A stretch of 64,000 bases of DNA, from assembly GCA_940671915.1 (NCBI GenBank), contig CALNVZ010002974.1, positions 38,431,260 to 38,495,259 of the forward strand. Direction: 5' to 3'. This DNA comes from Paracentrotus lividus (lineage: Eukaryota; Echinodermata; Echinoidea; Camarodonta; Echinidae). A model generated the notes under the pieces. That model ran no database searches, was not told the DNA's origin, and saw nothing but the letters and a program-made list of their open reading frames with translations. Every line of letters begins with the position of its first letter. Positions within the stretch are counted from its first letter, which is position 1. Shown piece by piece: positions 1 to 13,844 of the stretch. Both the position numbers and the translations under genes were made by a program.

Positions 1-526
1 TTTCATCTGTGTTAGTTTGATCAAGCTGGGTAGATGTACATGTATGTGTCAATCAACTGACCACATGGTGGGGGATTTCCCTATGATGTAATGTCTGGGG
101 ATTCCCCATGACATGATGGACATACAATCTCTCAAAATCTGGAATATGGTGGTGAAGACTTGTCATGTGATGAGATTTGTTTGGTATTACCAATAAGGAC
201 AAAAGATTAGTGTACATGTATGTGGGTACCAAATGAAGGCCAAAATATTCTTCTTGTTGAAACAATTTACTTTGTATAATTTGCTTTTGTAAAGCAAAAG
301 TTATACTAACTTTTGTGAGACGAAGAGAGAATTGGATAATCACAAATCTTTAGTTGGAACGCAGAGTTCATCGCCAAACATGTATTATATGCAAAACCTA
401 CACAAAGCTTTTATACACATAGCAAGTGATCATATCTCAAGATCTACAGCACCAAATGAGATTTTTTTTAAAATCCAGATTAAAGTCTGTTTTCCTGCTT
501 TACGTAAATACCAAACACTATTAGAT

Positions 527-560
<34 letters not shown>
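527..560. repeat. (AAT)n microsatellite
   Basis: About ten consecutive AAT/ATA units in otherwise unremarkable AT-rich DNA. The ORF crossing it reads a run of Asn and is an artefact of the repeat. Confidence 0.95.
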
Positions 561-1440
561 TATCACTTTTATACAGCGCATATCACTATACATGTAAGTC
601 CCTATGCGCTTTAAGAAAATTAGAAATAGGATGAAAGATAACAAAGATAGATATAGAAATTGAGATATTCAGTACATCATCCTAATTACATGATCAAAAG
701 TAGGATTGAAATAAGAAATTTTTCAGTTTACTCATGAACTTCCTTAATGTGTTAGGGTGAGATTAATCTTCATATTATTAAATATGCTTCCCACTTGCAA
801 CATTTTATTTGATACAGACTGTATATACATGAATGATAGGAGGATATATTACATACAAAGTTCTTAGCTGTAAAATAATTTAGGATGACAAAATTACTTT
901 TTTTTTATATTTGACAAAATAAAGAGTCAAAGACAACTAGGTCACATTGAAGGGAAGTCATAATAACTTATCCCAGGTCTTGATTCTGATGGAGAATACT
1001 ATTTGTTAGAATGTTACTATGACACTGGATGAAGGGGGACATCTATACCCCCAATGGGTAGCCCAGAGGGGTAACATGGTACCCCCATCCCTTCCTATAT
1101 ACCTCAAGATGTGTGAGTCATACAACAATACCAGAAAAAAAGGAGTTTCCCAGGTAGCATAATGAAAGTGATCGATGTGTGGTTTCAATGTTGACTTGCA
1201 AGCTTTTCCTAACTAAATGACAAAGAAAATATTATACTTCTCCAAACATAAGTGCTTTGATATTTGGTTGAGCTCATAATCTTGCAGATCATGTCCTGAA
1301 TTTTGGTATTGTTGTATTTTTATGTTTAAAGGATCGTACTAAAATGAAAGCTTGAACATTGGGCATATATTACAAATCTTTAACTGGGACAGTGACTCCT
1401 TATTGTGTTATCTCACTTGCCATGAGAGGGATTTATGATG

Positions 1441-1765
1441 CACTGTAAAAAAAAAAAAACAGAAAAAATACAGCAAAGTGATGTCAGCAGAGTCGCCAAA
1501 CAAAAATGTAATTTTAAAAAACAGTTTTGCTGTAAATTTCTCCCTTAAGAATTGATGAAAGAGAAGGAAAGATATCATTAGAGTTTTATAGCATATGTAT
1601 TTGGTTAAAACGGAAAAAACGTGTTACTCCTGATGTATATTTTGTATTTCTCACGTAATTATTTGCAGGAGAAACTTACAACAAAACTGTTTTTTGAATT
1701 ACATTTTTTACGGCGACTCTGCTGACAGCAGATTTGCTGTAAAAATACAAATATTTTTTACAGTG
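1441..1765. mobile_element. Fold-back MITE with CACTGTAAAA termini
   Basis: The element begins CACTGTAAAAAA and ends TTTTTTACAGTG. The inverted similarity reaches about 100 bp inward: both arms carry GTCAGCAGAGTCGCC, then ATGTAATT, AAAAAACAGTTTTG and TTTCTCC in the same order. The arms differ by small indels, so the copy is not recent. It has no ORF and is a non-autonomous element. The CACTG end recalls hAT-type termini, but no convincing 8-bp target duplication is visible, so the superfamily is left open. A second CACTGTAAAA terminus begins at 63681. Confidence 0.85.
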
Positions 1766-1769
1766 TGGG

Positions 1770-2005
1770 GTTGAGACGGATTTGAGACAGTTTTGAGACT
1801 AGTCTTGGAGACATCTCCTGAATATCTTTGAAGTTTTAGAGTTTCCGCGACATCTCATGAGTCATGGATAATTGCCTAACATGCCTAAATCTATTTATTT
1901 TTTCCGTCGTGGAGATATCGCAGAGACGTCTGGTGATGGAAAACATTATCAGAGACGTTTCTGAGTGTCCGAGTCGCAGAGACATCTCTGCGAAGTGAGA
2001 TAACT
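1770..2005. mobile_element. GAGACGTCTC-rich interspersed repeat, copy 1 (left end missing)
   Basis: Dense in short palindromic words such as GAGACGTCT, GAGACATCTC and TCGCAGAGA. It ends GCGAAGTGAGATAAC, matching the right terminus of the complete copy at 12458-12763 (GCGAAGTGAGATACCAC). The left terminus GTGGTATCTCAC is absent, so this copy is truncated or diverged. It directly follows the CACTG fold-back element. Non-coding. Confidence 0.7.
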
Positions 2006-2695
2006 GGTTCAAAAATATCCTACCAGAAGTTTTTAAGACAAGATTTAAATCAAAGTCAATTTTGTCATTTTCTTCTTTCGTTCAAGCAGAGATATCTATA
2101 TCAACATAAATACTTATCAATATCTGCTAAATAATAGTGCCAATGGTTAAAAAAATGACTTTCACCTTTTTTAAAAATATAAGTAGCTTATTCTGAATTC
2201 CAAACAATGTTTTGATGTGTCATATCAAAACTAAATTATTTGATCTGACATAGCACTTTCTTATTCCTCTTTGCAGTCACATGACTTGATCAGGTGACGT
2301 GTATAGCTAGTATTATATCAAGTCATGATCTTGATAGGGCATGTTGCCAAGATCAGGGAAATGAGAGGGTGTAAATTTGGAAAATATGAATTTAGGTCAT
2401 ACTTTGGGTATTTTCGCATGAGAGTAAGCTCTTACAAACAAATGTTGTATAGAGAAAGAACAGGCTTGAACACAAGACACGTACTCTAAAAAGAGAAATG
2501 GTGAAGTGAGTGAAAAAGGGCCAATGGTGGCACCCTTTCCTCCCTTTTTGAAAATGTTACCACTCCTCTGCCCCTTTAAAGGGTGATTTACCATTTTCGA
2601 ACCTTCTTTTTTTTAAAGAGTGCACAGTGTAAAAAAATGTATTTTGTTGAGAATAATTTGGTAGAGTAGCATGTATTTATGTATAACTTTACACA

Positions 2696-2930
2696 TTGAG
2701 CCCAATGGATAGAGTGTCTGCCTCATAATCGAGAGGTCGTGGGTTCGATACCCGGCCGCGTCATACCAAAAGACATTAAAAGATGGGAATTGCTACTACC
2801 CTGTTTGGCGTTCAACAATAAAGGGATAGAGCAACGTCGATCTGGTGCTGCACTGTGGCTGCCTTGCCCACGATCAAATGGGCACAAAGAATTTCCGTTT
2901 CACCTTTGTTTCGGACAATAAAATTTGGAG
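2696..2930 (+). mobile_element. tRNA-derived SINE
   Basis: The head resembles a tRNA: an A-box-like GGATAGAGTGTCTG, then CCTCATAATCGAGAGG, which fits a CAT (Met-like) anticodon region, then a perfect B box, GGGTTCGATACCC, at about 2745-2757. After the tRNA-like head comes a non-tRNA body (ACCAAAAGAC, a GGCGTTCAACAATAAAGGG segment, TGGTGCTGCACTGTGGCTG) ending near an AATAAAA. A tRNA-like promoter followed by an unrelated body is the standard SINE layout. The anticodon stem does not pair cleanly, so it is not a functional tRNA gene. Confidence 0.85.
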
Positions 2931-2964
2931 CGTATCTGGAGCGTGGAGCGTATTAGTGGGTGTA

Positions 2965-3066
2965 TCCATAGCCTGAACCTCATAAACCTAACCCTAACCA
3001 TAACCCTACCACCAATCCTAGTCTAACCTCGATCAATCCCAAAGGTTTAGTGTTAGGGTGACAGGT
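2965..3066. repeat. Degenerate CCCTAA/TTAGGG-like tract
   Basis: Interrupted runs of CCTAACCCTAACC with mutations, followed by TTAGTGTTAGGG on the same strand. It resembles interstitial telomere-like low-complexity repeats. Similar tracts lie near 11150-11182, 18905-19065 and 33820-33885. Confidence 0.7.
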
Positions 3067-3069
3067 GTG

Positions 3070-6000
3070 TCGGGTTATAGGGGGTAGACCACAAGTCACA
3101 AGTGACTTTTGTCTCCTCCCTCCACATTTGCATATATATACATCTAGATGTCCCTTGATGTTCCTTAAATTACTTATATTATGTTGTATCTGATAATATG
3201 TAGGCCTATCTAAATCTTCATATTTTGCATTCGTGGGATAAAGTTTGAATTTGAATGTTGAATTTGTTATGGAAAGACCCAACCTGATTGTATGTGCGAC
3301 ACCATGCAAATCTTATTTCATGTAGTGTTTGTTTGTCCTATATATATTTATTTATTTCATTTTGCTAATTACGCTATTTCACACATGAATGTTCATATTA
3401 GTTCATATTCTTAATTATTCTTTATAAATCACTATTTATTGTTCAATAATGGGAATACATAATAATACCCAGGTTACTTGTTTATAGGACAACATACAGT
3501 ATATTATCTTCTTACTTACATGTACATTATATATTCTAGATATCAATCAGTTCCAATATTAAATTATATAACAGAATGTGATAGTTCTATACAGTAAAAC
3601 ACATTTTTAATCAATATTAGGGAGACCCCAAGGGTAAATGAAATGTGGAACACATGTAGCACTTTGAGGTTTAATACTATGACGAAACCAAAGCATTTGA
3701 GAAAGGAAACCAGTATAACGTCAATATGACGTCACATTCAGTTAGGAACAGCTGAAGGATTCGAGCCATATCATTTGGGGAAGCACGAACAATTTTCTCT
3801 TTAATCTGTAAATCTCCCAATTTGTATTGCTTTATTTCTTCTTATTCTCTCTATTTCAAAATGTACAGCTGTAATTCAAATATTACGCCCAGTTATTTTT
3901 TTATTATTTGTCTTTTGTTGTTATCATGTTCCCATTTATGTACTTTGATTGGTTATTCCTGAATATTTTTTTGTTTAAATTTATTTTGATGTTTTATAAG
4001 TATGATATCCAACCTGTGTCATGAACAATGTATTTGCTGCAGTAATGGGAATATTATTATTATTAAAATGAATCAATGCTAATTATCTAATTTTCGCTGT
4101 AATTGCCATCTTTTTTTCACATTTACCTATCAGTATGTTTTTTATATCAATTTGTCTCTGTAATTATGCATCAGTTTTTCTGTCGATCTTGACTTCTCCT
4201 TCCTCCTTTCTCTCTTTCCCCCGCTCACACTCACGCTCACCCCACTCTCTATCTTCCATTAAATCATTCTCTCTCCCTAAACATTATATATAATTAGAAC
4301 TATTCACAATTCTATTCACCATGAAAACCTAAAGTGAATATTTAATAATAACTGTAAATACAACATAGGTAAATTTATCTTCAAAGGCCTACTTTTAACT
4401 GCCATTCTCCCACAACACATACATCTACACCTCATCATGAATTTAGTTAACAAGTTACCCACAAAAGTACAATTCCATTTTCGAACTCTACAGGAAACTT
4501 AAGTATGAAGGATATAATTTTCATATATCCTATTCCGCCTTATATTGATGAAATTGTATGATTTACCTTTACTAAAAGATAGCCATAGAATACAAATCTA
4601 TCATCCCTTGAAAACTGAATCCTCAAAATTTAACCTTAAATCTACTTCCGCATCAAATGAAATAATATTGACCAGGATTAAGTTCAAATGAAAAATAATC
4701 TGTAGTACTAATCGACTTCCTTTGAATAGAATTAATAAAGCAACCACTAGATAAAAAGATATCATTACACGGTGTATGCTGAAAAATTAATAATATTGAC
4801 TCATGTATATACAATTTATGAGTAAAATTGAAAATTGGTGATGGCACACCTTTAAGGAGATACTTTATCCATATCCATGCTGATAAACAAAAGAGTAATT
4901 TCTTGTTGTGCATCATGGTATCTTTTATATATCTTTCATTATATATTTTTCAAAAAACATATTCGTTGATTGTCCGGGGCATTGACTTTTATAATCTCTA
5001 TTAATTGATATTTATGCCAATGCCATTTGTATTCCTAGTTAGGTTACTGGTCATTTCTACGGAAATAAAAAATATTCACCATTTCCTTGGTTTCATATTC
5101 ACCAGGACATATCAATCACATGACTATAATATCAAAGTTAATTTTTTCTCCTAAAAATCCAACACGTACACCCACCCTAATTATGTTCATTGTTCTATTT
5201 CCTGCTGGATACTATAAGGGCTGTTTTTAAAGTAAATTGTAAGACTTCGTTCAAATAATTAGTATCAGAAGAGCTGACTACTTATCAATAATTCCATACA
5301 ATAAAAAAAATTTAAAAAAATAGCTGGTGTTAGACAAACAGTTAATGAGGGATTTGTGTTAAAATTTTTATAAAAACATCCAAGCAGGAAAATTTTAAAA
5401 TATAAATTTTTCAATTTTCAATTTAACATCCAATACAATGATAAAATTATTGCTGTTAAAGGACGCAAAATATGGTTTAATATCAAATTAAAATTTTCAT
5501 AAAGATTCAATTTACATTAAAATAAATGATAAAATGATCACTTTGCTGGTTTCATAATTGGAGGGTTCAAGAAACAAATTTGATTAATATCACTGAATCT
5601 AAACAATAATATACCACAGTTATATAGAAGTAGACATTACTCCATGAAAAATGGTAGATAAAGTAGATAAAGCTTAGACAGCTTCTCTTCAAAATCGAAA
5701 TTAAATGGATAGTGCATACATGCCTAATTACAAATCTTACTTGCTTAATGTGAAAAAGAAAAATAATTAACAAAAATAGATGTGAACAAATATTTTCAAA
5801 TACTAAAACGAAGCAAGTTCAATACTAATATCTTATTTCTCCACTTATGATCATAGCTACCCTTGTGTGAGCTAGAAATTGAGTAAAAAGTTTCTACGAC
5901 AGGAAAGAATTATACTCCTCTTAAGAACGTCAATCATAACTGATGGTAAACACAGACATTGATGTGGATTTCAGATTATTTATATGTGAGAATGGGAAAC

Positions 6001-9000
6001 ATCCCCGCCACTAAGAGTTGGTAATCTTTCTTTCCTCTTGTCTCAGAAAGCATATTCCACATCTCACTGGTCTCCTTGTTTCCTCTTGTCTCTGATGAAA
6101 TCTATTAATACCAGAACCATATATATATTCCATATTTCATTTCACTATCCTACCCACCTGGAATCTACATCAAGTCTTTTCCTGAGGTTGGGCGGGGTTG
6201 CATGAGAATAAATGCTGTCAAATCAGTTTTGCGCACTGAATCGAGATGATGTTCAGCTCCATTTTTGGTCACTGGATGTTTTCCCACCAGCCCACTCAGT
6301 TACATTTCACATTATCTTCCAAATTGTCTGCAATTTTCTTTCGTCTAGATTTTGATCACTTATTCAAACTTACTAACCTATTTTTTCTGCAAATTTGTCA
6401 GCAATTTTCTCTGAATTACTATTGTAACTCCATTATGATTTAAATTCAAATAAAATTTTAATTCAGTTCAGATTTAAAAGCATTTAAAGAAGAGGAACTT
6501 CTCCTATCATTTGAAAGATTGTACTACTGTTGTGGACCAGAGTGTATCACAGAAATTATTAATGATTGAGATTAGAATTTAGGATGATAAAATTTATTAC
6601 TTAAACAGATATTATGGTGATGGAATGACTTAGTTATGATAAATATTTTGGAGATGTTGCTGGGAATGATACTATTAGGGCTGCTATTTGGCATTTGCAT
6701 TATTAAATCATTCAAAGTTGGACATGATTGAGCTCAAAATAATGAGTTGGTACAGATCCTCCATATTTTCTTTTGAAGTAAAAGAAAGGGTTCCAATAAA
6801 ATACCACACTTCCACCTATCAAATAATAAACCTATAATCACATTCTCCCCAAATTAAGTTATTACTAACTGAATAAATTTTCTAATAAATTTTGTACATT
6901 TTTCATTTGAGTTTATTTATAATGTATAAGTTGTATGTTTAGAGATTAGAACACTTAGAAACACCAGTATGAAGCTATATAAATAAATTATTATTATTAT
7001 AAACATAAATCACACATCTATTGGATTCCCTGCAGTTAAGTTAAATCTAATCTTAATTGACTTCACATGGAAGTATACAGCATACAAAATATATCTCTAC
7101 CCAACAGGAAGATCAAATAAGAAACTTGAAAAAAAGAAATCCCTAATTGATTTTTTTTTCAGCTTCGCAGGATACATACAAGTCAGATTTCCGGTCAGGA
7201 AATGGTTGCAAGCTAAGGGTGGGATAATTCGCTGCTTGGAGTTTGCCATCAAAGCTATATGCCCTATACTCTTTGTTCTCTCTGAAAGCTGAACTTGTTT
7301 CTCTATTCCAGGATTCTATTAGTTTTTCCTTATTTTTAAGGATTCTTTCCCTTTTTTTTTTTGTTCTGTGTCTTTTATTCTACTTCAACGTGCTACTTTC
7401 CATCGGTTTACCAATATAAAATTTAATTAAGCAGTAATTTAAACAGTAATTTATTAATTAAACAGTGATTCATATGAAAGTCATATAAGAAACTATCCAG
7501 TTGTCCCCCCCCCCCCCTTCCCCGGTCGTCATGTCACCTGTCCATACTATTCTAAATAACATCTATAACATTTTAGTGAACATCGAGAGTTCAGGTGTTT
7601 GCATGAAATTAATTCAGCTTCAACTTCCTCATGTAAAATAGGCAGGAAATCAGGAATGAAAATTTGCGTGGAACTTAATTCTAATTTCATTCTTTGCCCA
7701 TTTTACATAATAACTTCACTTTCTATAGAGTATTGCACGTATGATTTTGGAAACATCTATAATTACTTATCTTAGTTTGCAGATAAACACCAGACAATCA
7801 CATTCATACACCAAGCACTGACTGAATAGAGTCTGATCTTTTGATCAGTCTTTGGTATCTGTGGCTATCAGGAAACGAGAGCGTGGCTAGGTGTACGGCC
7901 TACTTCTTACTTCCTAAACCTTTTTTCTCATTTTGTCAATAAATTAAAGTATGACCAAACCTGACTCTTGTAAAGCCCAAACAAAAACATTTGAATGTTG
8001 TAGTCAATATGAACATACTAAAATAATGCTTATCGCATATGGAAAGTATGGCATTAGTTGGAGAAAGGGAAGAGTGTAACCATAATCTTTCTCCAGAATC
8101 AAATTTGGTGACCCAAACAAACAAAACAAAATTATATTGTCAACATTTCAAGCATTTTTGAAAGAATTCCAAGTTAGAAAGTAATTTTCCTCGTAATCAA
8201 ATTTCACCATGCGACTATCTTCTCTTTTCAGTGACAATGATCTCCCCCCGTTGCTCACATGTGAACTTCAATAACAAAAACAAACTGAAATTTATTTTAA
8301 TATCAGTTTTAAAATCTCAAGGGTTTCATATCAATTTTGTTTGTTTGCCAAGATTGTGATGCCACTTTCATACTGTATGAATTGTTTATTCCCATTAGGT
8401 ACAATTTTTCTAGCATTCCCCGTTTCTCACTTTCTTACAAGTTTACGAATGAAGTCCAAATTCACTGTTCATGTTATGAGGAGCATTATCTCTTTGTTTT
8501 CATTTTACACAGATTAACTGCTTTTCTGAATCGGCAGAGACACCTTTTTTCCAACTACCACATTGCATTGTGATATCTTTTGAAAAGTTTTGCGAATTGC
8601 TAACCATCACCTTACTTGTACAGTGTATAGTATTGTACTAGCATTCAATGCATTGTGCACACATACTTTCACAGGCATTTTACTTTCGTGAATCTTTCCT
8701 CCTCGCGAAATCCATAAAATTATCAGCACACAAAAATTTCTTGTTTTACAGTATATGCAATTTAGTAACTTATAAAGTACATGGAACTGATTAGGCCTAA
8801 ATAAATATCATTCATTAATCTACATTTTATATGACATTCTCCTTAGTAATATTAAAACAATATGACATTTTTTCTGTCCCCCCCCCCCAAAAAAAAAGAA
8901 GGAATGGATGAGAAGAAAAAAAAAAAAAATACCCTTGATATCCTTACTTTCTCTTTTCCTTTGAATTCTCATGTAGACTTCATATCACTCATCGATATGA

Positions 9001-9126
9001 GAATGTTTTTCCTGTTTACGTGACAGTTATGGTGTTATAATTTTTGAGATGAACTTCCTATGTTTGGCTGGGCTAGATACCCTACACCTCCCAAGTGGAG
9101 ACTATAGTGGATGCAGGCCAGTCATA
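3070..9126. other. Long AT-rich stretch without a recognisable gene
   Basis: About 6 kb of AT-rich sequence with frequent short stops in all frames. Only short homopolymers, such as a C run near 7505, are visible. A palindromic TGACGTCA (CRE-like) word is at 3727-3734. An ORF on the minus strand at 4653-4916 has no recognisable motif. I see no supported exon, RNA gene or complete transposon here; intron or intergenic DNA is the simplest reading. Confidence 0.6.
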
Positions 9127-9130
9127 TTAA

Positions 9131-9586
9131 AGGGGAAGTTCACCCTAGAATTAATTTGCAGAAAATAAAAGAAAATATGAGTCAAGGTCGAAGAAATTCC
9201 ATCAAAAAATAACAATGTAAGATGGTGAAAGTATCTATTTTGTGACGTCACATGCAAGCTGCTGTCCCATATGATGTGTAATATAGATTCCATAAATTGC
9301 CATTTTTTAAGAAGAATTTTAATCACTTTACCTATGCTTCTGATATTCAAACCTATGTTTATATACGTGCCTTAATGAAAAGATCTTCTTCTCCAATACC
9401 ATGAAAAGAGATTTGAAAACAATATGGGAGAGAAGCAAGCAAGTGTTGTCACATACTCTAGGCTCAAAACTTTCATAATTCTTTTTTTTTTTTTTTTGAG
9501 GATTTTCTTGAAATTTTCATTCATATTTTTCTTAAATTAATTTTTTTTTTAAACCAAATAAATTCAAGGGTAGACTCCCCTCAAAA
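9131..9586. mobile_element. TTAA-flanked fold-back element, AGGGGAAGTTCACCC family, diverged copy
   Basis: The left end reads TTAA then AGGGGAAGTTCACCCTAG. The right end (AAGGGTAGACTCCCCTCAAAA) is a mutated inverted copy. Internal landmarks match the better copy at 18285-18782 in the same order: an AAAAATATGAGT-like segment, a CGAC/CAAAAAAT segment, TGTGACGTCACATGC, and a CCATAAATTGCCATTTTTT segment. The right arm is more decayed than the left. No ORF. TTAA targets are typical of piggyBac-like and Kolobok-like transposons, so a non-autonomous derivative of one of these is likely. Confidence 0.82.
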
Positions 9587-10337
9587 GGTAATATTAGTCA
9601 TTTTCAGAGGCCTCACAATGTATTCTCACAAACACAAATTAGGGTAGAAAAGTAAAACACATCTCACTATATATGCACGATTAACAAATTCAGAGTTATT
9701 CTATTGAAAAAAAATATTTAGCCATCTACCACTTATTTCAAAGGAAGAGCATTTTGTATAATCATAAATTTGACAGGAGACATGGTTAAATAGACAATTT
9801 GGGAACGTTCATATTTTACCAATGTTAGGCGTTAAAGGGTAGTGGTTCTAGCCATGGTTTATTCAGGTGTGCCAGTTTCTCTGGCAACTGTGTATGTGGT
9901 TATTTGGGTTTGTAAAATATAACTTTTGCTTTCTTACCTAATTATTACTCCCTATGTTCTAAATAAACATTTTGTGAAATAAACATTTAATTTTTGTTTT
10001 AATATGATATAGATCCACAAGGGCACAAACAAGATATAGCAAATAATAAGATTTCTTTTCTTCTTCAAAATTTGTGAGGTGAGCCAAAAAACCCATATTG
10101 GGCACATACTTCAATTGTACAAATTACTTTCCTAAAACAAGTCATTAAGGTATACATAGTACTGTAACCAAAACTGAAATTTTTAGTGAAATATGGATTT
10201 TCTGCAAATCTGACAGAAAGATGCGATCAGGAAAGACAGTGATCTTTTTGTTTCTTGAGGGAATCCTTTCAAAACATTCCTGGATTAACCACATTGAAAA
10301 GCCTAGGTAGGTAGAAAGTAGGAAGATTCAGTAATCT

Positions 10338-10747
10338 TAGGGTGCGTTCACGGTCGTTTTTCAAATTTACACAGGAATATGAAGCATGATACGATACTCA
10401 ATTACAAAACACCAAACACCAACACGATCAGCGTTTACGGTCAGAAATTTAAAGTTGATTACACGTGGATTGTATTTAAATGTCCTGCTTTCAAAAAGTA
10501 ACTTCAGTGCAGCTATGGCAGCTAGCATTCGCAATGCTCAAGGTCATGAAGGTCGTAAAATAGAAGCTGATCATTTTTCAAAACGTAATTTTCAACCGAA
10601 TGCATAAAATGGAGATCTGAAAGACGTTGACTTTTTCAACGAATAGGAATGGGGGACCATGAACGCACATTTGGTTTTTATTTTTATATCTGTGTTTTGT
10701 ATCATGATTTATGTTGCTGTTTGAAAATCAACCGTGAACACACACTA
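10338..10747. mobile_element. TIR element with TAGGGTGCGTTCACGG ends
   Basis: The left terminus TAGGGTGCGTTCACGGTCG and the right terminus (reverse complement TAGTGTGTGTTCACGGTTG) form imperfect inverted repeats. They extend inward through TTTTCAAA and ACATAAATCATGATAC-like segments, giving arms of about 50 bp in a 410-bp element. The interior includes GATCAGCGTTTACGGTC and GTCCCCCATTC-type words but no long ORF. Interpreted as a non-autonomous DNA transposon; TA is the probable target. Confidence 0.75.
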
Positions 10748-12457
10748 AGCTGGGCCTTGACTTGTTACTTCTTCTCTGACCGAAATAGAACTGTTATAGA
10801 AGTTCAATGACAGATTACCTGCCAGTCTTGAGAGGAAACCACCATCGGAATGTCTCTTCTAAGACACCATCATATTTCATTGTGTCTGATGCATTTGGAA
10901 TGAAAACAATTAAGTCTGATTTCTTGTTTCTGTTTGAATGTTATTGTTATGACTCAGTGTATTTGTGTGATGGTATAAATCACCATTGCTCATAGCAACA
11001 TGAGGGTCAGAAAAACAAATAGATTTATAATGAGGAGACAATTGATTGATTTACTAGTACTATGAATGATAGAGATGTTTTGGTCAAATCAGTGGGTGTA
11101 ATAAATGTTCTAAAACAACTACCCCCTTGTACAATTACCTCCCTAAAATCTACCCCCTAACAATACACCTAACCCTAACCAGGGCTCAAATTCAGCAGGG
11201 GCCCGGTACCACAATGGCCGCCTGAAACTTCACGGGGCCACCTGAAATAAACCAAAAACTCCATTCAACCATAATGTGGATTGCTTACTCAAATGGGGCC
11301 AATGGCGCACCCATAGAGCCTGCTAACCCTATTTTCGGGGGGGGGGGGGGGAATTGTCCTGGGACGTATTGTCCTGATATGCCATAAAGACAACTTTCAT
11401 CCCTCCTTTTCAAATGATGCAGGTATTACACTGGATTTACAAAGATTGTGGATTTATTTGGATCAATGCACTATTTCACGTCCTATGGAAAAGTCATTCA
11501 TCTACATTCACCACACTCCACCCAGGAAAATCAAAGGGCATCTTGGAGGAAAACCTTCCTGTTACAGTTGGTAGTTTACCTGAAGCAGGGATAATTTGGG
11601 AGTGCTTCAAGCACCTTACCTGTCGAATATTATCAATGAAATATACTGAAAAAATGATTTACCGAACAAACAAACATTTTCATAGTTTTATCACGTGTCA
11701 TAATCTGATTAATACAAAAAAAGTGAAATACTACGTGAACATTTTCCAATAGAAAAATTATTTTGGCTTGTAAAGGATGACAGCTGTATTCAATCAAAAC
11801 TATTTCTTAGAAATTTACTTGAGTTTTCTATTAATGTAAAGTACAAAAGTAAATCATATCCCAGTTCTAAAAAAAATTCTTTAAACCAAGCACCTTGACA
11901 AAAACTGAGAAAATCACTTCTAAGCGGGGTAGGACAAAAACAGGAAGATAGATAAGAAAAGTGTGAGGAAGTAATATCGAGTTGTTGTGCTAAAATTACC
12001 ACGCAAAAGAGGAAATTTAGTCCCCATACGGCGCTGTTTATAGTCAGAAACAGAGTCACGTGAACATGAATGAAACTTGCAGCTGAATGAAATTTGCAAA
12101 GATTCTTTTTTTATTCAGAAAATTGTAAATAAAATGTCTTCAGGCTTTTAAAAAACTTTATGAAGAAATCACAACTGTATGAAATTAATAAAAAAAAAAT
12201 GAATAGTCATGCTAAAATAAAAATGGAATAAAGTACCGATGGCAAAGGCCTGTCCAAGGCTGACATAATAATATTTAACAAGTTCAGACATGCTTTTTTT
12301 TGTAAAATATATTTTATATATCTTTTGAAAGTGAAGACTAGCGAACATTTTAGCAATACATGTGAACAAATAAAAATCATGTTAAAATTTGATTATTATT
12401 CTATGCTTTACATGGTGTATGTATTATGTACGCCTACTTGTAAATTGTTTAGATAGG

Positions 12458-12763
12458 GTGGTATCTCACTTTGCAGAGACGTCTCCGCGACGGAATCATC
12501 TCCACGACGGATAAAAAGTATTAGAGACGTCTCCGATAATTTATTCTGTCGCAGAGACTTCTCAGAGACTTCTCTGTGACAATTTTCTCAAAGCAGTTTC
12601 AAAGAACCGTCTCAAAGTAGTTTCCGCGACTCATGAGACCTTGCGGAGATGTCTCTGAGGCAAGTTTCAAAACTGTCTCAAAGTAGTTTCAAAACCGTCT
12701 CAACGTAGTCCTAAATCCATCTCAAAATAGTTTCCAAGTAGTTTCCGCGAAGTGAGATACCAC
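12458..12763. mobile_element. GAGACGTCTC-rich TIR element, complete copy
   Basis: Starts GTGGTATCTCACTTTGCAGAG and ends CCGCGAAGTGAGATACCAC, giving a 14-bp terminal inverted repeat (GTGGTATCTCACTT, one mismatch or none). The 306-bp interior is a run of GAGACGTCTC, GTCTCAAAGTAGTTTC and CGCGAC motifs, with no ORF. It is the reference copy for the fragments at 1770-2005 and 24911-25356. Probably a MITE; its many internal short palindromes are unusual. Confidence 0.8.
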
Positions 12764-13844
12764 TCATGGGCTGTTGAATTTAATCTCTACAAGTTTTTAG
12801 CAAGAATGGAGCACTTAAACAGGTTTTTTTTAAAACTAGAATAATTTTGGAAGAATTGTCACAAGATTTAAAAATTGAAGATATGGCTAATATTCACAAA
12901 CTTGAAATGCTCCAGATTTGAAAAAGTGAATGTACCAACTCTCTTTCATGATACAGTCCCAGAGATGATTTACACCTTGATTATTTTTTAATGAAATGTA
13001 ATAGAAAAGTTTATGTGTTTTTTTTCTTTAAAATACTTCCCCATATACTTATAACTTCAAATAACAATTTCAATATTAAAAGTCCTATGTACATGCCAGT
13101 TACATCTATTTCATAATTGCTACCTCCAGCATCTTTCTACATGTCGTATTTGTACTTTTATTTATTATTTTGCTGGGTCTTTATTTGTGTTTTCATTCTA
13201 ACCATTTCCTGTTTACTTGTTTTTGGCCAAGTAAAAAGAATAATTGATAGAAAGAACTTAAAAACACTATGGAATAGGCCTATGATCATCAGCACACATA
13301 CTATGAAACCACATTTCATATTCATCTTGTTTTTCTTTCTTTTTTCTTCTTTTTTTTCTTCCTGTTTATGTACTTGATTCGTAAACAGAGGTGGACAGAC
13401 ATGTTCTTCTACAAGTTAATGTTCCATTATACATTATATGACTAATCACTAGGTATAATGGCTTCAGGCAGTGTCATCGGGTTGTGAAAATATTTTTCTC
13501 ACCTAATGGTCCAAGCTCAAGGTTATTATAACCATAATACAATAGGCCATCAAAAGATTTCAATTTTAGGTCAGATAAGTGGTAATATCATAAATGCACT
13601 TTGTGGTTCCAAAAGAACTTGCAACATATATCTGTTTTAGCAATACTTACACTTTTATATTTAGTATGCACATGTAAACGTAATGTAAAAGCATTTTATG
13701 TCATCATGGTAATTTACACTGCAGTGAGCAATTAAGCAATGTTTCTTTTAAGAAAACTAGAGCATTGTGATGTAATGAAATAAAAAATCAAGCAAAGAGG
13801 AAAAATTACCAGAAATATACAATATGAAAAAAAGAAGAAGATGG

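Noticed and set aside
11414-11752. 112-codon plus-strand ORF
   Set aside because: No start context, motif or splice signal; the later part is AT-rich and looks random.
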